Origin: Rhynchonema sp. JSB1_4
Lineage: Eukaryota; Nematoda; Chromadorea; Monhysterida; Xyalidae
DNA: 64,000 nucleotides
Direction: 5' to 3'
Assembly (NCBI GenBank): GCA_030248065.1
Contig: JASAMV010002745.1
Location: forward strand, 60,786 to 124,785
Every line of letters begins with the position of its first letter. Positions within the stretch are counted from its first letter, which is position 1. Of this stretch, positions 23,727-37,280 are shown in pieces. Below the pieces are notes generated by a model. That model searched no databases. It saw only the letters and a program-made list of their open reading frames with translations, and was not told where the DNA came from. The position numbers were made by a program, and so were the translations under genes.

Positions 23727-24521
23727 CAGTGTAGTTCCTGGTCCGGCGCGGCGGTTAGTGTACCTACCCCTTTTTTCCGTGCGGCGGTTAGTGTACCTAC
23801 CCCTTTTTTCCGTACGGCGGTTAGTGTACCTCCCTGGGGGAAGGGGGGAGACCCAAATTCAGGAAAAAGTCACTTTTTGAGGTAGAAAATTTGACCGATT
23901 TTGCCCCTTTTTGGAAAAATTCTCCATAAAAGGGGTATTTTGGCGACTTTTGACATCATTGACCTAATAATCACCCATTTGGGCCTAAAAATGCCCATTT
24001 TAGGCCTAAAAATGCCGATTTTAGGCAAAAATTGAGGCGGTTAGTGTACCTGGCGCGGCGGTTAGTGCACTAGTGTACCTTGGTCGCGGCAGTTACCGTA
24101 TTGTCGGAAATAGAACCCGGGGGGTCTATTTTTTCACTGGGGTCATTTTGGGGGGGGTTCAATTTATGGGGGGGGTCAATTATTGGGGGGTTATATTTTT
24201 CATTTGGCCCCCCGACAAAAAAAACCGTTGTTAATAATGCCCATAAAAATGGCTTGTTTTCGGTATTTTCTAACTTCAACAGCGGCAATTATGCTTAAAA
24301 AGCTTTATTCTGTTGTGTGCGCAAGCTTAAACAACGTTTGACTTTGACACAACAACACAGCCCTACCATACCACTAATCTGTGGTACGGTGAAGGTTGGG
24401 GGTGGGGTTCTATTTTTGATTTCGAGCCATTTAGGGGGGTTCAATTAATGGGGGGTTCTATTTCCGACAATACGGTAGTGTACCTTAGGAGGGACCCCCT
24501 CCTCCCCCAGGAACTACACTG
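23727..24521. mobile_element. hAT-like MITE, F family, copy 2, with nested insertion
   Basis: Ends CAGTGTAGTTCCTGG and CCAGGAACTACACTG. The interior is collinear with 17285-17646 and 63597-63985. It is interrupted at 24096-24475. C-rich flanks make the target duplication unreadable. Confidence 0.85.
24096..24475. mobile_element. TA-flanked MITE (CCGTATTGTCGGAAATAGAA), nested in F copy 2
   Basis: The inverted ends CCGTATTGTCGGAAATAGAA are perfect and flanked by TA. Removing the element restores the F-family sequence GGCAGTTAGTGTACC, as in the other copies (GGCGGTTAGTGTACC). Confidence 0.9.
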
Positions 24522-24804
24522 CCCCCAAGTACCACCCTGACTACACCCAAGTGTATTTGAAGAGGTATTCGACTATAATCTCGTTTATACCGTGTCTATT
24601 CATCAATGGGGAGCGTATTTTCCTCCAAAAACGAACAACAAGCGTACATGGGTACATGCGCGCAGCGCAAGTATCAAATCTTGAATACCCTACCGCAGGG
24701 CAGGCAACACGACACGACGGCAACAGAAACACAACAACTAACGTCGACGAATACAGAACAGTGCGAGTGCATGCAAGCATTTGCAGCTCAACGACTGTTC
24801 AGTA

Positions 24805-27380
24805 ATGGCCACCAACCAGAGTGTTGCCAACTCGATCAGCCTGAGAGGATCAGCGCAGATGGTCTCAGAGTTCTTCTGTGAGTTACCCCAATGTTTTGTC
24901 CGTGCAATCTACCGTAAAAATCTAAGTAGAGCTGGCCCCGGGAAAAGAGACCCCTCGGAATGCCGATCGAAACTAACCTTATTTGGAACGCTTTTACCAC
25001 TGGTGTTGCTGGAGGGAGGACGGTCCCCCTGTGGGTACAGCAGGTAGGTTGCCGACCCTCGCCTTGTGGTACAGTAGGTAGGTTGCCGCCCCACCTAGCT
25101 TTTCACCCAAAACGTTCATTTTTGGCTTAAAATGGCATAAAATTAGTGTATTTGACTACAAATAGGCGAAAAATCGCTCTCTGCGATTTTAACAATTGGT
25201 AACAATTTTGGTTGTCGTAAATGGCATTTTCCATGAATCACATGATTCGATATAAGGTGGCATTTTCGAAACGGTGTAAAGGTCAGTTGGGTGTAAAGAC
25301 CGGTGGAAAGCTCGGTATCAGAAAGTTCAGTGTAAGCTCGGCGTAAGCTTGAAACATTGCACGCTGAGCAAGCAGCAGACGCGTGTTTCTAACCGAAAGG
25401 TCAACTTTGACAGTTTGCTGTGCAAGCGTAAATCGTTCGTTTGCAATCTAGTTCGTTTAAGCTGGTTGCACAAACGTTTTGAAGGAATATTTGTAAGTTA
25501 CCTAACATTTCGTCGCAAGGCTGTTGAGAAATTGAACATTGACGGCGGTGCCAAAAATTTTGACGTCACTAACTGATCACAGCACAAAATCAAAACGGCT
25601 CCATGAAAGGTAACGAAATTCACACATATCGTTTGAAAACGCTTGTGCATCCAGCTTAAATGAACCAGATTGCAAACACATGATTTACGCTTGTACAGCA
25701 GACTGTCAAAGTTGACCTTTCGTTTAGAAACGTGCGTCTGCTGCTTGTTCACCGTGCAATGTTTCAAGCTTACGCCGAGCTTACACTGAACTTTCTCACA
25801 CCGAGCTTTCCACCGACCTTGACACCCAACTGACCTTTGCACCGTTTCGAAAATATCACTCATAAGCATATTTTTTGACGAACAGGAACAGCGAAAAAGT
25901 CAGCAGTAAGCGCCATTATCCAATGCACAGAGTACGTCCATAAACGGAAGTAAACTAAAGAAAATTATTGTGCGTTTGCGTTGCGTACATTTTAACACGC
26001 AGACGTGACTGAAATGACTTTAAAATGAACGAAGTTGAACAAGTTTGGCGCGGTGCCCCCACTGCCTGGACCGCTTTAAGTACTGACATATCCTAATCCT
26101 AAAGTACTCATGGATTCGCCATAGACATAAAATCGTTATAGGCATAGTTTTTAATGTGTCTTGGGAATATACCAACGCGGTCTGTATTTTCTGTACGAAT
26201 CTTGACCACATTGTATTTTAGATTTCGGCATCAACAACATTTTGTACCAACGCGGACTGTATCCAGCAGAGATGTTCAAACGAGAGAAGAAATACGGATT
26301 GAGTTTGTTCGTGACCGCTGACCCGAAACTTACCAAGTTCTTGCAACCGTTTATTGATCAAGTGCAAGGTTAGGTTCGGGTCAAGCTATCAAGATGTCAG
26401 ATCAACCCGTTTTGTCGTAACTAGGAATCGCGATCGGGGGATTCCCGACAGCACACGTGCACTAGCACTTTTTGGGCGCCGCCAGACAACCTGTAGGGTT
26501 TATGCCGACGCCCGACATTGCCCAATCCTTGGTCACCAGTATCACGATTTAAATGAAGTTTTTTTGATAGTATTTTTAAATGTCTTAAGAATACATTATT
26601 TTAGATTGGCTCAAATCAAAGGAACTACACCGAATCGTGCTGATTATTTCCGACGTGCAAACACGCGAAGTGCTGGAGCGATGGCAGTTTGATGTGCAAG
26701 CAGAGCAGGACGAAAGTTCAACAAATGATGGGTGTGTTGCCGTAATTGTCCCACCCGGTCTTGTAACTGTGCTTCTATCACTTATTTACGTGCATGGTTG
26801 TATGCATCATTGAGAGCAATAAACCAACATGGGTGTGTTGCTCTCAGATGCGAATGGGCGGCAAAGTTTCTGAATAAATGTTTTCGATTCCAGATCTGGC
26901 TCAAATAAAAAGACGGAGAAGCAAATTCGACAAGAAATCGGCGATGTTATGCGACAGATCACTGCCTCCGTTACGTTCCTGCCGTTGCTGGAATCTCCGT
27001 GTTTGTTTTCTATAGCACTTCGTTCTTCGAAAATAAAATAAAACTTGAATCACGTAAATTTCTTTCCGCATCTGGGTGATGCACTTAGCACTTGTCTTTT
27101 TCGGGCTGATATTGTTTCAGCTTGCCTGTACTGGCAATTATGGTGGCATGACAAGCTGCGGAACGAACAATTTTGAGCGATGGACTTTACGTTGTCCAAT
27201 TTTATGTCAGGTTCATTCGATATCCTGACGTACACCCGCAAGAGCACGGATGCACCAGATGGTTGGTCTGAATCGGGACCGTGCATGATCGCCAATTCAA
27301 CCGAAGTCAAATTGCGCAGTTTCTCCACCACCGTACACAAAGTCGACGCGAAAGTGTCGTACAAAATGAGCGATTTATGA
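24805..27380 (+). CDS. mad2: MAD2 spindle-checkpoint protein (HORMA domain)
   Basis: Five exons (24805-24877, 26222-26368, 26605-26731, 26894-27000, 27211-27380) join in frame to 207 codons, close to the 205 aa of human MAD2. MAD2 is a HORMA protein that closes around CDC20 and inhibits the anaphase-promoting complex at unattached kinetochores. Diagnostic stretches: SISLRGSAQMVSEFF at the N-terminus, FGINNILYQRG (exon 2), EVLERWQFD (exon 3), RQEIGDVMRQITASVTFLP (exon 4) and, in the mobile C-terminal safety belt, WSESGPCM and EVKLRSFSTTVHKV. Frame phases agree at every junction (for example T|AT gives Tyr, T|GT gives Cys). The ATG at 24805 gives the expected N-terminus. Intron 1 (1.3 kb) holds a PIF/Harbinger-like element. 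The assignment is secure. Confidence 0.96.
25256..25862. mobile_element. PIF/Harbinger-like foldback MITE in MAD2 intron 1
   Basis: Long inverted arms of about 230 bp surround a loop of about 110 bp, with TAA on both sides. The outer 65 bp match the element at 13859-14084. Mirror-image open frames in the arms (around 25350-25580 and 25500-25870) only reflect the inverted repeat. Confidence 0.85.
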
Positions 27381-28549
27381 TGATTGGCAGAGAATTTGGT
27401 TGTTTCTGTACATAGAATAATGTAAAAAGTTGTGGGCACCTTGTTACAAAACAGGATAGTAGTGAAATGTGCATGCAAACATAAGGGTGTATTTCATAAA
27501 TATATAATTCTGTCATTCAAGGATGTTGTACAAATTATATTGCTGTTAGTTTTTCGCGTATTTGGTGGTGCTTGCTGATTACTGATCCTCATTGTAGTGT
27601 TGCAGTTGCAGGATGTTGCAGAAGTATGTTTTAGCAACAAGGAATAATTTCTTCCTGCTACTTTTTTGGGTACCGTGAAACTTTGTTGAAGCAGCATGTG
27701 TGCCCCGTTACAGCCAGCAGTATAATATGTGCAGCATTGGGAAGCGTAAAGGCAAACTACACCAACACGAGCCCGATTTCGAAGGTGGTGTGTATTCAAA
27801 ACGAATAGGAAGAGAAAATCATCATCCTCCACTTTGTATTCTTCAACGTGTAACATTTCCCAAATCAGCAGCCACGTATGAATGTTTCACTATTCCGCCA
27901 GCTGCGAAATCGAGCTCATGTTGGTGTAGTTTGCCTATACTTTTGCAACATCTTGTGTGCTCTCGCTTCCGGTGTTTATTGACTGTTTAAAGTTGAATGC
28001 ATTTTACTTGTTGATGGTGCGTGTTATTTTCTCTCACAAATTCTTGTTCATGGATTTATTGCAAATTTTTTGTTTCATGTCCGATTTTTATGAATAACTA
28101 TGAGCAAGCAGCTGCCTCTCTTGTGGTGTGGTGGTGCCATTTTGTTGCACCAAACATCCAAATCAGTTCATGTTGCGAACTGTGCAAAGCACTTGCTTTG
28201 TTTACTTGCCTTGATTTATCAGGGGTTTGGGCACCCGTGCACTGACCACGCTTAGAACGGGACTTGATATCCATGCTCCTGTTTGGTTGCTGGCAGGCGC
28301 CTGTGATTGGATTGGATGAATTTTCTCAGCCTGTCGGCCTATTTAGTTCAATAATCATGATTTTCATTCCATTTTGTCAAGTACCCATTTCTTGAGGCAC
28401 ACCGAAACGATCCACCAACGAAACAGTCTTATTTTCCAATCAAGATTCAACAATAATAAAATCGAAATGGACTGGGCGTGCGTTGTGATTGGCGCTGTCG
28501 TTTCAGAGCAAACTGTCGGGTCTGTTTTGCGAATTTATCTTTTATCGCG
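27381..28549. other. Intergenic region between MAD2 and gene C
   Basis: About 1.2 kb. I see no exon with convincing splice signals, no tRNA-like structure and no MITE. Confidence 0.4.
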
Positions 28550-31500
28550 ATGTTTAGCTGTCCGAAATTTTCGTTCCGTCCCCGTTGTGGTAGTGATGCT
28601 GATGGAGAGAAAATCTCAAAGAGCATCAAATGCACGTGTGAGCTTGTACGTGCCTGTCTTATCAGTGCCCCATGTCTTTGCTAGCGCTGGTCGAATGTGG
28701 CGCAGGTGTGTTATATTTGAATGTATGTCTGTTTTTATCACCCGAATAATGCACGTGGAATGTAAAAGTTCACATTATTTATTTCTTACTCATCTTGCCC
28801 GATCAGAGTTGTCGCATCCAAGCTTCTCACCGAGCTGGCGTCGGCCGGTCAACGTTACAAGTTCAATCCGACTCCATCCAAGCTGTTTCGTGTGTCGCAA
28901 GTCGATGAAATAATGCGCGAAGACAGTCATCTCCACCGATTTGTATCAAAGTGGAATTCGGGCAAGGAGATCTATCAAGTGTTCTTTATTTTCCACGACG
29001 ATGGTGGTGGGTCTGGTTGAACGTGTTGTTTCTGTTTGAACTTTGGTGTCGGTCCTGTTTTTCTAGATTTCTTACTCACTCCGTGTGATTTCACGGCAGG
29101 CTTGATGTTGATGGGAGAAAATAATTTACGAATCAGGTCTCGTCCTCACGGAAGTTTTTTTGATCTTGCCTGAATCGCAAAGACAACGAACACGTTTGTT
29201 TTTGGTTCGACATCTGTAATGTTCGACGTCGGTTTGTACTGAAACATTTTCAGCAATGTGACCGGCTTTCAGCCACATCAGACTTGGATTATATTTTCGT
29301 AATTAATTTTATTTGTTGCCAAATTTAATCAATTATGATGTTTTCAGCAGTCCGTAACCAAACGCACGCCGTCTTGCAACGTTTGCGTAACAAATTCCAG
29401 TCGATTCGATTCTTTGACATTGACAAACACGACGCGCTCTACTGTGAACAACGCAGACACGAACGATTGATCGTCAAATTCAGACTCTGTTGCGGCGTGT
29501 CAAAGTGAGGCTTTGCGGTTTGGATCTTTGTTTTTTGCGGTTTTTGTCAGGTCCGTTGGGCTTGATGCGCGCAAGTCGTTATGTGCGTACTCATCACAAC
29601 ATTCAGAATTACTCCGTCAGCCAAAAACGGAACGTGAGTTCCTTAAACTTGAGGGTTGCTACCTTTTGCTTATGTGTTGCTTGCTCGCCTTTAGAGCTTC
29701 AATAGCGGCCGAATTTTGCTATTTTCGTTTCTGATATTTGTTGCAGAATCTTTCTCGAACACTATCCATCCAGTCAAGCACTGCCAGTCCAACAACAACA
29801 ACCAGCTAGTTCATTCAACAAATTCGGCCATCTTGAATGTCTAAAACAGATGAATATTGACCAAGACGAAATACAATGGGCCACCATCAGTGTGTACAAT
29901 CAGAAGGCGCACAGAGAACGCGCGTTCACGAAACGGCAGGCGCGGTTGGTGACTTGGACGCATTTTGAACAAACCAACATCATTTGAAAATTAAATTGAC
30001 TGGTCTCGTCCAGTATCTTTGCTGAATTTTATGTGCTTCGCACGTTTCGTCGAAAACTTCAATTACTGCTCATTTGCAGCGAATGCGCCCAACGTCTTGT
30101 GCACGAGTTGCATCCGCGTCATGTGGCCGATTCACCATGCCTCGAGTTGCGATACGATAAAATGAAGATAGCACTGGATGGAAGTGAAGCCAAGCTCATG
30201 TCCTGGCACCATCGATATTTGGGCCCGAAAGTTGCTATTATTATCTCGGCTGGTTGGTTCACTTTTTTTAATTTGTCAGTACAGTGACCGTCAGTCGTTA
30301 AACTACGGCAGCATGCCACTCAAAACTACACAGAAGATAGTTAAAATATTGTGACTGGTCCATTGCCACTGGTAACTGATCTTTCTTCATGGCGTATTGG
30401 TCTAGCTTATGAATTCAGATAGCAGCGTAAAAGTTTTGATTTGTGACCAGCCTTGAGCGTTATATTTCTGAAGCATTTCTAAAAGTTATGAGGTCAGGTG
30501 CATGTACATGCAGAGATTTTTCGCCGCTCTTTTGTCAACAGCACGATACTGTTGTCGGAAATAACCACCAAGTGAACACGTTGGATCATAACCTTGCCAT
30601 TGCAGAATCGTGCGACCCATTTCCCCAAGAGCAATTCTCACGCAAGTACGTCTACACAGGACAAGTATCGAACATGATCTTCTTTTCGGCCAACACAACA
30701 CAAATGAATGCAGTCAACAGCAACAGCAGCGATCGACTGATTCAACAATTCAGACATTTGTTGTTGGGTGACTCGGTGTACAGGTTAAAGCGGCTACACA
30801 ATTCATTGGTGAAGGCGCTTGTTTTGGCCCACTTTTTCAGGCAATGGAGAAATGTAGATTTGAAATTGGATTTTCACGAGGCCCACAAAATTTTGCAGGA
30901 GGTGGATGGAACATGAAAAAATATGAAGCCGCCCTGTGTAAAACTCAGCAGGATTTGAGCTTCAATGTTTTCAGTGTTTTCTATTCAGACATTTGTTCGT
31001 TGAACGTGGTATAAAACTTTTTTAAAAACCAAGGCACCACTTTCTTTGGCTGAAATTTTAAGCTCTTACGAAGCGAATGGGGATGTGCTTCATATGTCAA
31101 CAAAATCTTACAACAAATAAGAAGTAAGCGTGTGCTTTTCTGTTTTTGAAACGGAACACAGTTAACACAATGTTTCGGACCACATGTGCAGGTCGGTCGC
31201 GCGTGCACAATGACGCAGCAAGTTGACTCGCATGCAGCCCGCCTGTGAGTGCGCGCGCTGGAATCGGCCGACTTGCGCATCTTAAGCCTAAGCCTTTTTA
31301 TAACTGAATGTTTTTCACAAATTTCAGCAGAACTCCATCGCGAGCCCCGTCGCCACCGAAAGCAGCACCAGCCATACGGGCCAGTTCATCTCAACAATTC
31401 ACAATCGGTCAAATGCAACGCGCCTACCACAATCCGCACGGCGCCAAGTTCGGACGAATCAACATCATCAACGATCAGTACGGAGAGATTCGAACCAAAA

Positions 31501-34500
31501 ACGGATATACTCTGAAAGTGACGCCCAAGGATTGTTGTGATGAAAATGTGAGGCTTTTTGTGTTCCCTCATTCTCTTATTTATCAATGTTTTTGGGAAGA
31601 CCACTCCGACTTGTAGTCTTAAACGTCGCTTTTGGCTACTTGGTTTTGCGCCGTGCGGGAGCCGATTGGCTTGTTGCACAGATGTCGGGGGGGGGGGTGG
31701 GGCATGGTCATACGTCCAGGTGGGGATCTTATCCCGGGCTGGTCATATCTCCCTTCAAGCCGCCTGACCCCCAGCCAGCTGGTTAGGGCAACTTCACCGC
31801 TCCTTCGTGCGAAGCAAACCTTTGGGCCACACTCAAATATTGAAATATTTTTCAAACTTTTCAAATATTCTACGTTGTTCTATTTTTATGCATCGCGTTT
31901 TCATCATAGGTCAAAAGCTTGACGTCGTTTCTAAAGCCGAACGAAGAGGTGGCCTTTCTGGGACATCTGGACGGCAGCTCCCATGCCGTGTCCGTCTGTC
32001 CGAAGCGACTTTTGCAGTGAGTTTTCGTTCTTATGTCGTCTTGCTTTCTTTTGTTTGCGAGCGGCTGACAAACAACCACACGAGCGAGAAGCACATCTAG
32101 TTTGTCTCTAACAAAACTAAGAAAACGGTTTACGGCTACTGCTTTGAGTGCTGTCATGTTTATCTGTGGCGAACTCGAAAGACATTTCACTAATTCGTCA
32201 CCGACATGACAATATCAGAGTGACAACGTAAAATTAGCGATTCACGCTGCGATGATACTGAACATTGCGTCCGAGTTTGCAGAGGCGGCGTCGGGACCGT
32301 CGATCGCGTGTTCCCGCAGTACTGTTTCGGCTTCGACAAGGGCGTCAAAATCTTCTTCTCCATCCAAAGACTTCATCATTTGTTCTCGCCACATGAAAAG
32401 TATGACTGCAATCGGGTGGTGAAACCCGGTGACAAGTGAGTTGATGTTTTCTGGAGGTTCCTCAGACTCGGAGTGTTGTTGGATTGGACTGGAGGTCATT
32501 TGGCCAGAGATGTTCGCGCTGACGAGGCCTGGCACCTCGCTGGTCTGTGGAAACAGGCAGAAACGGGCAAAACAAGCATCAACTCCCGTACTAGGTCTTT
32601 AATACAGTGAGCATGTGTTTGGGTGCGTACAAAAAGAAAACGAAGTATAAGTCATTATGTCGTCGCATATCACGTGATCCAGGTTCGTCCACCGAACTGT
32701 ACCATCACGTGTGGGCTGTGCGAAAGCGATCGAAGTGCGCCTATTGACCGAACGGCAGCACAAATACGAATTGCAATTGGCTGCCGCTGCTGCTGACAGT
32801 GACCAATCAGCGAGTGAGAGACCCAGACAGGAGAACACACCGCCGTGCCTGAATCAACAAGCTGACTTGCCGCATATCAGCAATAATGGCGATGCTCCAA
32901 GTTGGTTTTAGTAGAATCCTGTTTCTGCTTAGCCTAAATAGGTTTGGAATAATTAAGCTTTGTTTGTTATGGATCTGACTCTGACTGACTGTACTTGTGT
33001 ATTTTCCGTAAAATATATTGGAAAATGACGTTTTTCTTCTCTGAAGATCGTATTTTGGTTTTTCTCAGGCATGCAGAAACTGCAGATCGGACCGGATTGG
33101 ATCAGCTTTGTTTGATTGCGAGTTGGTGAAATGTTTCGAGCTTTGGACTTGCATTTCGGCCACCTGATTCCCACTTGTTTCGGCCGGTGCAAGTAATCTC
33201 GAAATGCAATTAATTTATGAAGCTTTGACAAAAAATTGATCAAATGTCAAGGCCAAGCACGACAACAAGCATATCTTGATTCCGACATCGGAGCGTACGA
33301 TCACGATTTCGAAGAGTATCTGCGATCGGTGACGGCCGCAAATGAAACCACAAGCAGCGTGCCGCCGTCGGTTGGCGAAGAATTAGAGAAAGGTGCCTGT
33401 TTTCTCGTTGTTTTCGTTTATTTTCTCTGAACTTTAATTTACAGTCGTAGTTTTCTTGCACTTATGTCTGGTTATATGTCCGCGTGACTGTTTTTCAACA
33501 GATTTGGTTTTCTTTATTTGCTGATGCCATTAATTTGTACCAACGTAAAGGCTGTTTATGAGCTCAGTTCAGTTTTATTTCGCATTCCGCAGGGACATAC
33601 AGACACGAGGTAACGTGAAAAAAGCCTGCGCTGTTTCTGGGACTGCTTTTACGAATATTGTGTGGCGGCATCAGCAAATTTCGAATATCCTCGATTCAAA
33701 AAAGGAACTTCCAAAGCAAATTCGATTCTGTACGACTTGTTCACCGAGTTTGATCCATGATTTTCTTTTGTTTTTCTCTTATTTTTTTCTTGCAACTTGT
33801 TTCAGAAATCGACGAAGCTCAACTGAACGATGAACTGGAACGAATCTTTATGGCCAACAGCACCGATCAACAATCGCGCGCTGAGTCGGTCGCGTCCAGT
33901 GGCTTACAGTTGTTAGTCAATTTGTGGATAGCCTTCAATCACAGAAAACGAAACAAAATTAAATGCGTGTTTTCATCGTCCAGATCTCACCCATCGTTAC
34001 CGACGCCGGGCAGCGTATCGAATCTCTCGCTTCCCTCATCTCAACCCCCCAGCTCATTCCAATTGTCTGCTCCCGCATATGTGTTGGCCAGTCAAATGCA
34101 GCATCAACAAACAACCGTCACACAGCAGCGCGCTGACTCGGTCATTTCGAATGATCCGTGTGCACCAGCACCCTTGTTAGTGAATTTATTCTTCAGTATT
34201 TTTGGCTTGCGGTAGAGTTTCTAAACGAAATAACTATCAGAATGTTATAAATTTGGTTTGGTAGGAGAAACTAAATGTTGCCGGTATTAGCCAATTGCAG
34301 TGTCGTTACAGATTTTTTGCCTGTATTAAGTAGCATCTCATTTGCTCATTCATTATTTTGTGGTGTTCTGAGATTGGTCAAAGTTTTTAAACTCAAGTTT
34401 TTCATAAACGTTTGTCGCGCAACGTTTTTTTGGCTTACTGCGACTGTGTAAATTTTCTTATTTTTTCAGTTCATTTTCGTGGCCAGTTGTGCATAGCATA

Positions 34501-35903
34501 GGTCAATATGCACAGCATATGCACAGCATAGGTCAATGTGCATAGCATACGTGTCGTGCTAAATGAATGAATCATACAGCCATCTCTTGTTGAAGATGAA
34601 TGATAAGAAAGTAGCGGGGCCGTCACAAAATTGCTAAACTGTTTCAGGCCAACTCAGTACCAACAACTACCGGTGACGCCCGGAAGTCTGACGTCAACCG
34701 TTGCTTCATACCAAACGTTCGTCAGATCTTGATGTTTTCGTGTTTTTAGATTGTTCACACTGAATTTGGAACAAAAATGCTTGGAAAAATACCTGAAGGG
34801 ACAAAAGTGAACGAAAACATTGCGTTGCAGTGCCGCGGACCCAAACGAGCACGCTCAAATGACATTGGCGTCAAATCAGTTTGCGCCTTGCTTGCCAGCG
34901 CTGTCATGTCAAACGTTCGATGATGTGTTTCGATTAATTGGCTTGGGTTTTGGTCCCTAGCTTGTTTGCGTTTTTGCAGATCTGATCAACAACAATATCC
35001 CATGGCTGCCGGCAGCTTGTCCACTCTATCAGTACCGTCCACCACCACTGACGGCTATGCGCAGTTACAAATGTGAGTGATTCGGCTTTTCACGGGGAAT
35101 CTGTGACAATGGGGTAACTCATGATGCAGAAAAGATTAGATGAAGGTCTATTTCTTGCGTTTCCTTGTTGACTGACAAAAGTACCAAGAGATTGCATGCC
35201 CACAAAACCAGTTCATCGTAATCGAACAGGGCATCCGTCACTGTGCATGTGCAGTCGTCCACACAACAGATATTCGGTCGGCATAAAAAATAGCGTGAAC
35301 GCTTCGTCTTCTTCCAGGCCCATCCAACCACCGTTGTATCAACAACCACTGCCCAGCCCGTTGTCCAATGCGTTCCAAATGTCAGCACCGGCCTCAGTGC
35401 TGTCGCAACAAATGCAGCTGCTACAACCACGGCCCAGTGCCCTGTACGCCCAAGCTCAGGTGCCAGTCTCAACCGGGCTACTGCCTCCCGGTATTGTCAT
35501 GCACACGCAGCAACAACTCGATCTTCCTCAGCAACCAGGTCGACTTGCTGCTATGGGCAGAGGCAAAGGCATGGGACGGGGTCTGCTCAACGTACAACCG
35601 CAGGCGCCCAACACGGTACCGATGTTCGTTGATAATCAGGCACAGGCTCAGACTTCGACCTCAACTGCTGCCGCACCGACCCCATCGCAAAGTGTGCACA
35701 CTGTGGCCAGCAATGGGGTGCAGCAAAATCAAAGTGAAGAGAAGTGCACGCAGACCGACCCAGAACCGAACCGCCTCGCCTTAGACCAGAACTCAGTCGA
35801 AATGCTGTCGCATGCAAAATATGTGTTCGAATGTTTTGGACTGCAGGATCATGTCAGACAGTTGAGACCGCAGTTATATGCGCTGTTGTTCGCTGATCAC
35901 TAA
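28550..35903 (+). CDS. Gene C: large multi-exon protein of an unrecognised family (paralogue of gene D)
   Basis: I do not recognise the family. Supported exons: 28550-28635 (probable start, MFSCPKFSFRPRCGSD), 28807-29004, 29348-29504, about 29551-29631, 29747-29944, 30080-30252, 30606-30775, 31328-31547, 31910-32016, 32283-32435, 32683 to about 32899, about 33250-33391, about 33806-33915, about 33985-34176, about 34647-34730, about 34981-35071 and 35319-35903. The first two thirds look folded (KLLTELASAGQRYKFNPTPS, IQWATISVYNQKAHRERAFT, HRYLGPKVAIIISAG, MIFFSANTTQMN). The last third is disordered and Gln/Pro/Ser-rich, with a GRGKGMGRG motif, then a conserved end: CTQTDP...HAKYVFECFGLQDHV...QLYALLF. 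Nearly every exon has a counterpart in gene D, which is strong evidence that the frames are real. No catalytic motif is seen. Confidence 0.65.
31630..31900. other. Gene C intron with possible repeat fragment
   Basis: A G-run (31687-31697) and a moderately GC-rich stretch distinguish this part of the intron from its AT-rich neighbours. It may be a degenerate mobile element. I see no ends. Confidence 0.25.
34480..34560. repeat. Short tandem repeat in gene C intron
   Basis: Three to four imperfect copies of GCATAGCATAGGTCAATATG and variants (CATAGCATA, ATGCACAGCATA). Confidence 0.6.
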
Positions 35904-37280
35904 TTGATGATTGAGTAGTTATTTTGGTTTATGTCATTGTCTGACGTTTATGTCTGCTGATTATGTCAATAGATATGCATATTGTTCCTTGCCCTGTTCA
36001 TGACTATTATTTTAGTGTACCACGTCAGTGGCTTCCTAACTGCGCATACATTGTGAAACCAAAGCATTTGTTTTAAAAGCGCGTTTATTTTTACAGGGTA
36101 ACAGTGTATGTAAATCGGTCGGTGTAAAATCAGGTATTCATTACCAATGTATGTGTATGACCCTTATTCAGTACTTTTGTATCAAATATCGAATTTGCCT
36201 TTGATGTCGATTGAAACGGGATTTTTATCGTGGTGGTGCCTTTGATCGTGCGTCTTCGTTTTGGGGTTCTTCGTTTTTTGAGTTATATTTTACTTGAGAG
36301 TGTGTGCTGTAGTTACCCTTTCCGTTATTGTATCCGGGTCTAAACTGAATATCGGGGTAAATTTTGGCGTGTTAATTTTTCTTTCGGTTTTTTCTCTTGC
36401 CAAATAAGTATGTTTGTTCTTTTATTTGTTTCGTTCTGAAACGGTAGCTAATTTGTGTGCATTTGCAAAACTGAGTAAACCGCCTGAGATTATCCTCCCG
36501 TTTTCGAATATCACTGTAAATGTGGCCATAAAGTTGTGGGAAAGTTCACTTGTATTTTATTATTTTAATTTTCTAGTCGGTCGGTATTGGTCACTTACTC
36601 GTGTCGTCGTGATCTTATTATCTCTGGGGGAATAAAACTTTACTTGAACCGTTGAGTTACTGCAAGCTGGAAATGCACCGTTCATGTCGGTCAGCCCATA
36701 CGGATTGGCTATATTTTTAACAATGCTATTGAATTGCGGAAAATTAATGGAACAAAGTTTTTTTGGAATTGTACAGGGCATTGGCACCCAGCGATGGAGT
36801 GGGCTGTGGTGGTGGTTGGAACGAATGTTCGCGATCAAACCATAAAGTATGTGATATAAATTTCTTTCTGTCTTGTGCGTGCAAGCGCATCATTTCTGTC
36901 TCGGAGTTTACTAACACATTGTGATTCGGGCTGTTGTGTGCATGCTTTTTTGGCTGTGTTGGTCGATGGCATGATTGTAGAAGGTAGACAATGTTCAGTT
37001 TGGACTTATTGAGCCCAATAGTAGATGTTGACTGAACAGTTTGCATCCTGTGTCACGTGTTTCGTGGCCAATTCGAAAGTCATGGTTTACGCAAGTGGGT
37101 CGCGTAAGATGTTTGCGCACCGGTTTGTGATCACCTGGCCAAATGTGAAAATTAATCTTGGTTGGCCCGCCCCGCCTCAACAAACAACTTTGTTAAGTAT
37201 TTACGTGAACCATTTGTGTCAACCATTCTACAATGCCCTCTTTTTGTGTCCACACGCTTTCATGCTGTTTAACACACCAG
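35904..37280. other. Gene C 3' flank and gene D 5' region
   Basis: The first half is T-rich intergenic sequence. A possible 5' exon of gene D lies at about 36779-36847, ending in TNVRDQTIK before GTATGT. It resembles the GEKISKSIK end of gene C exon 1, but the match is short and I do not rely on it. Confidence 0.3.

Noticed and set aside
25498..25869. 123-codon minus-strand frame in MAD2 intron 1
   Set aside because: The same peptide appears on the plus strand at 25349-25500. It is the inverted arm of the foldback element.
28550..28635. Argonaute N-terminal motif in gene C exon 1 (RPRCGSDADGEKI)
   Set aside because: It superficially recalls the RPG-x-GT-x-G motif of Argonautes, but no PAZ, MID or PIWI motif follows in any later exon.
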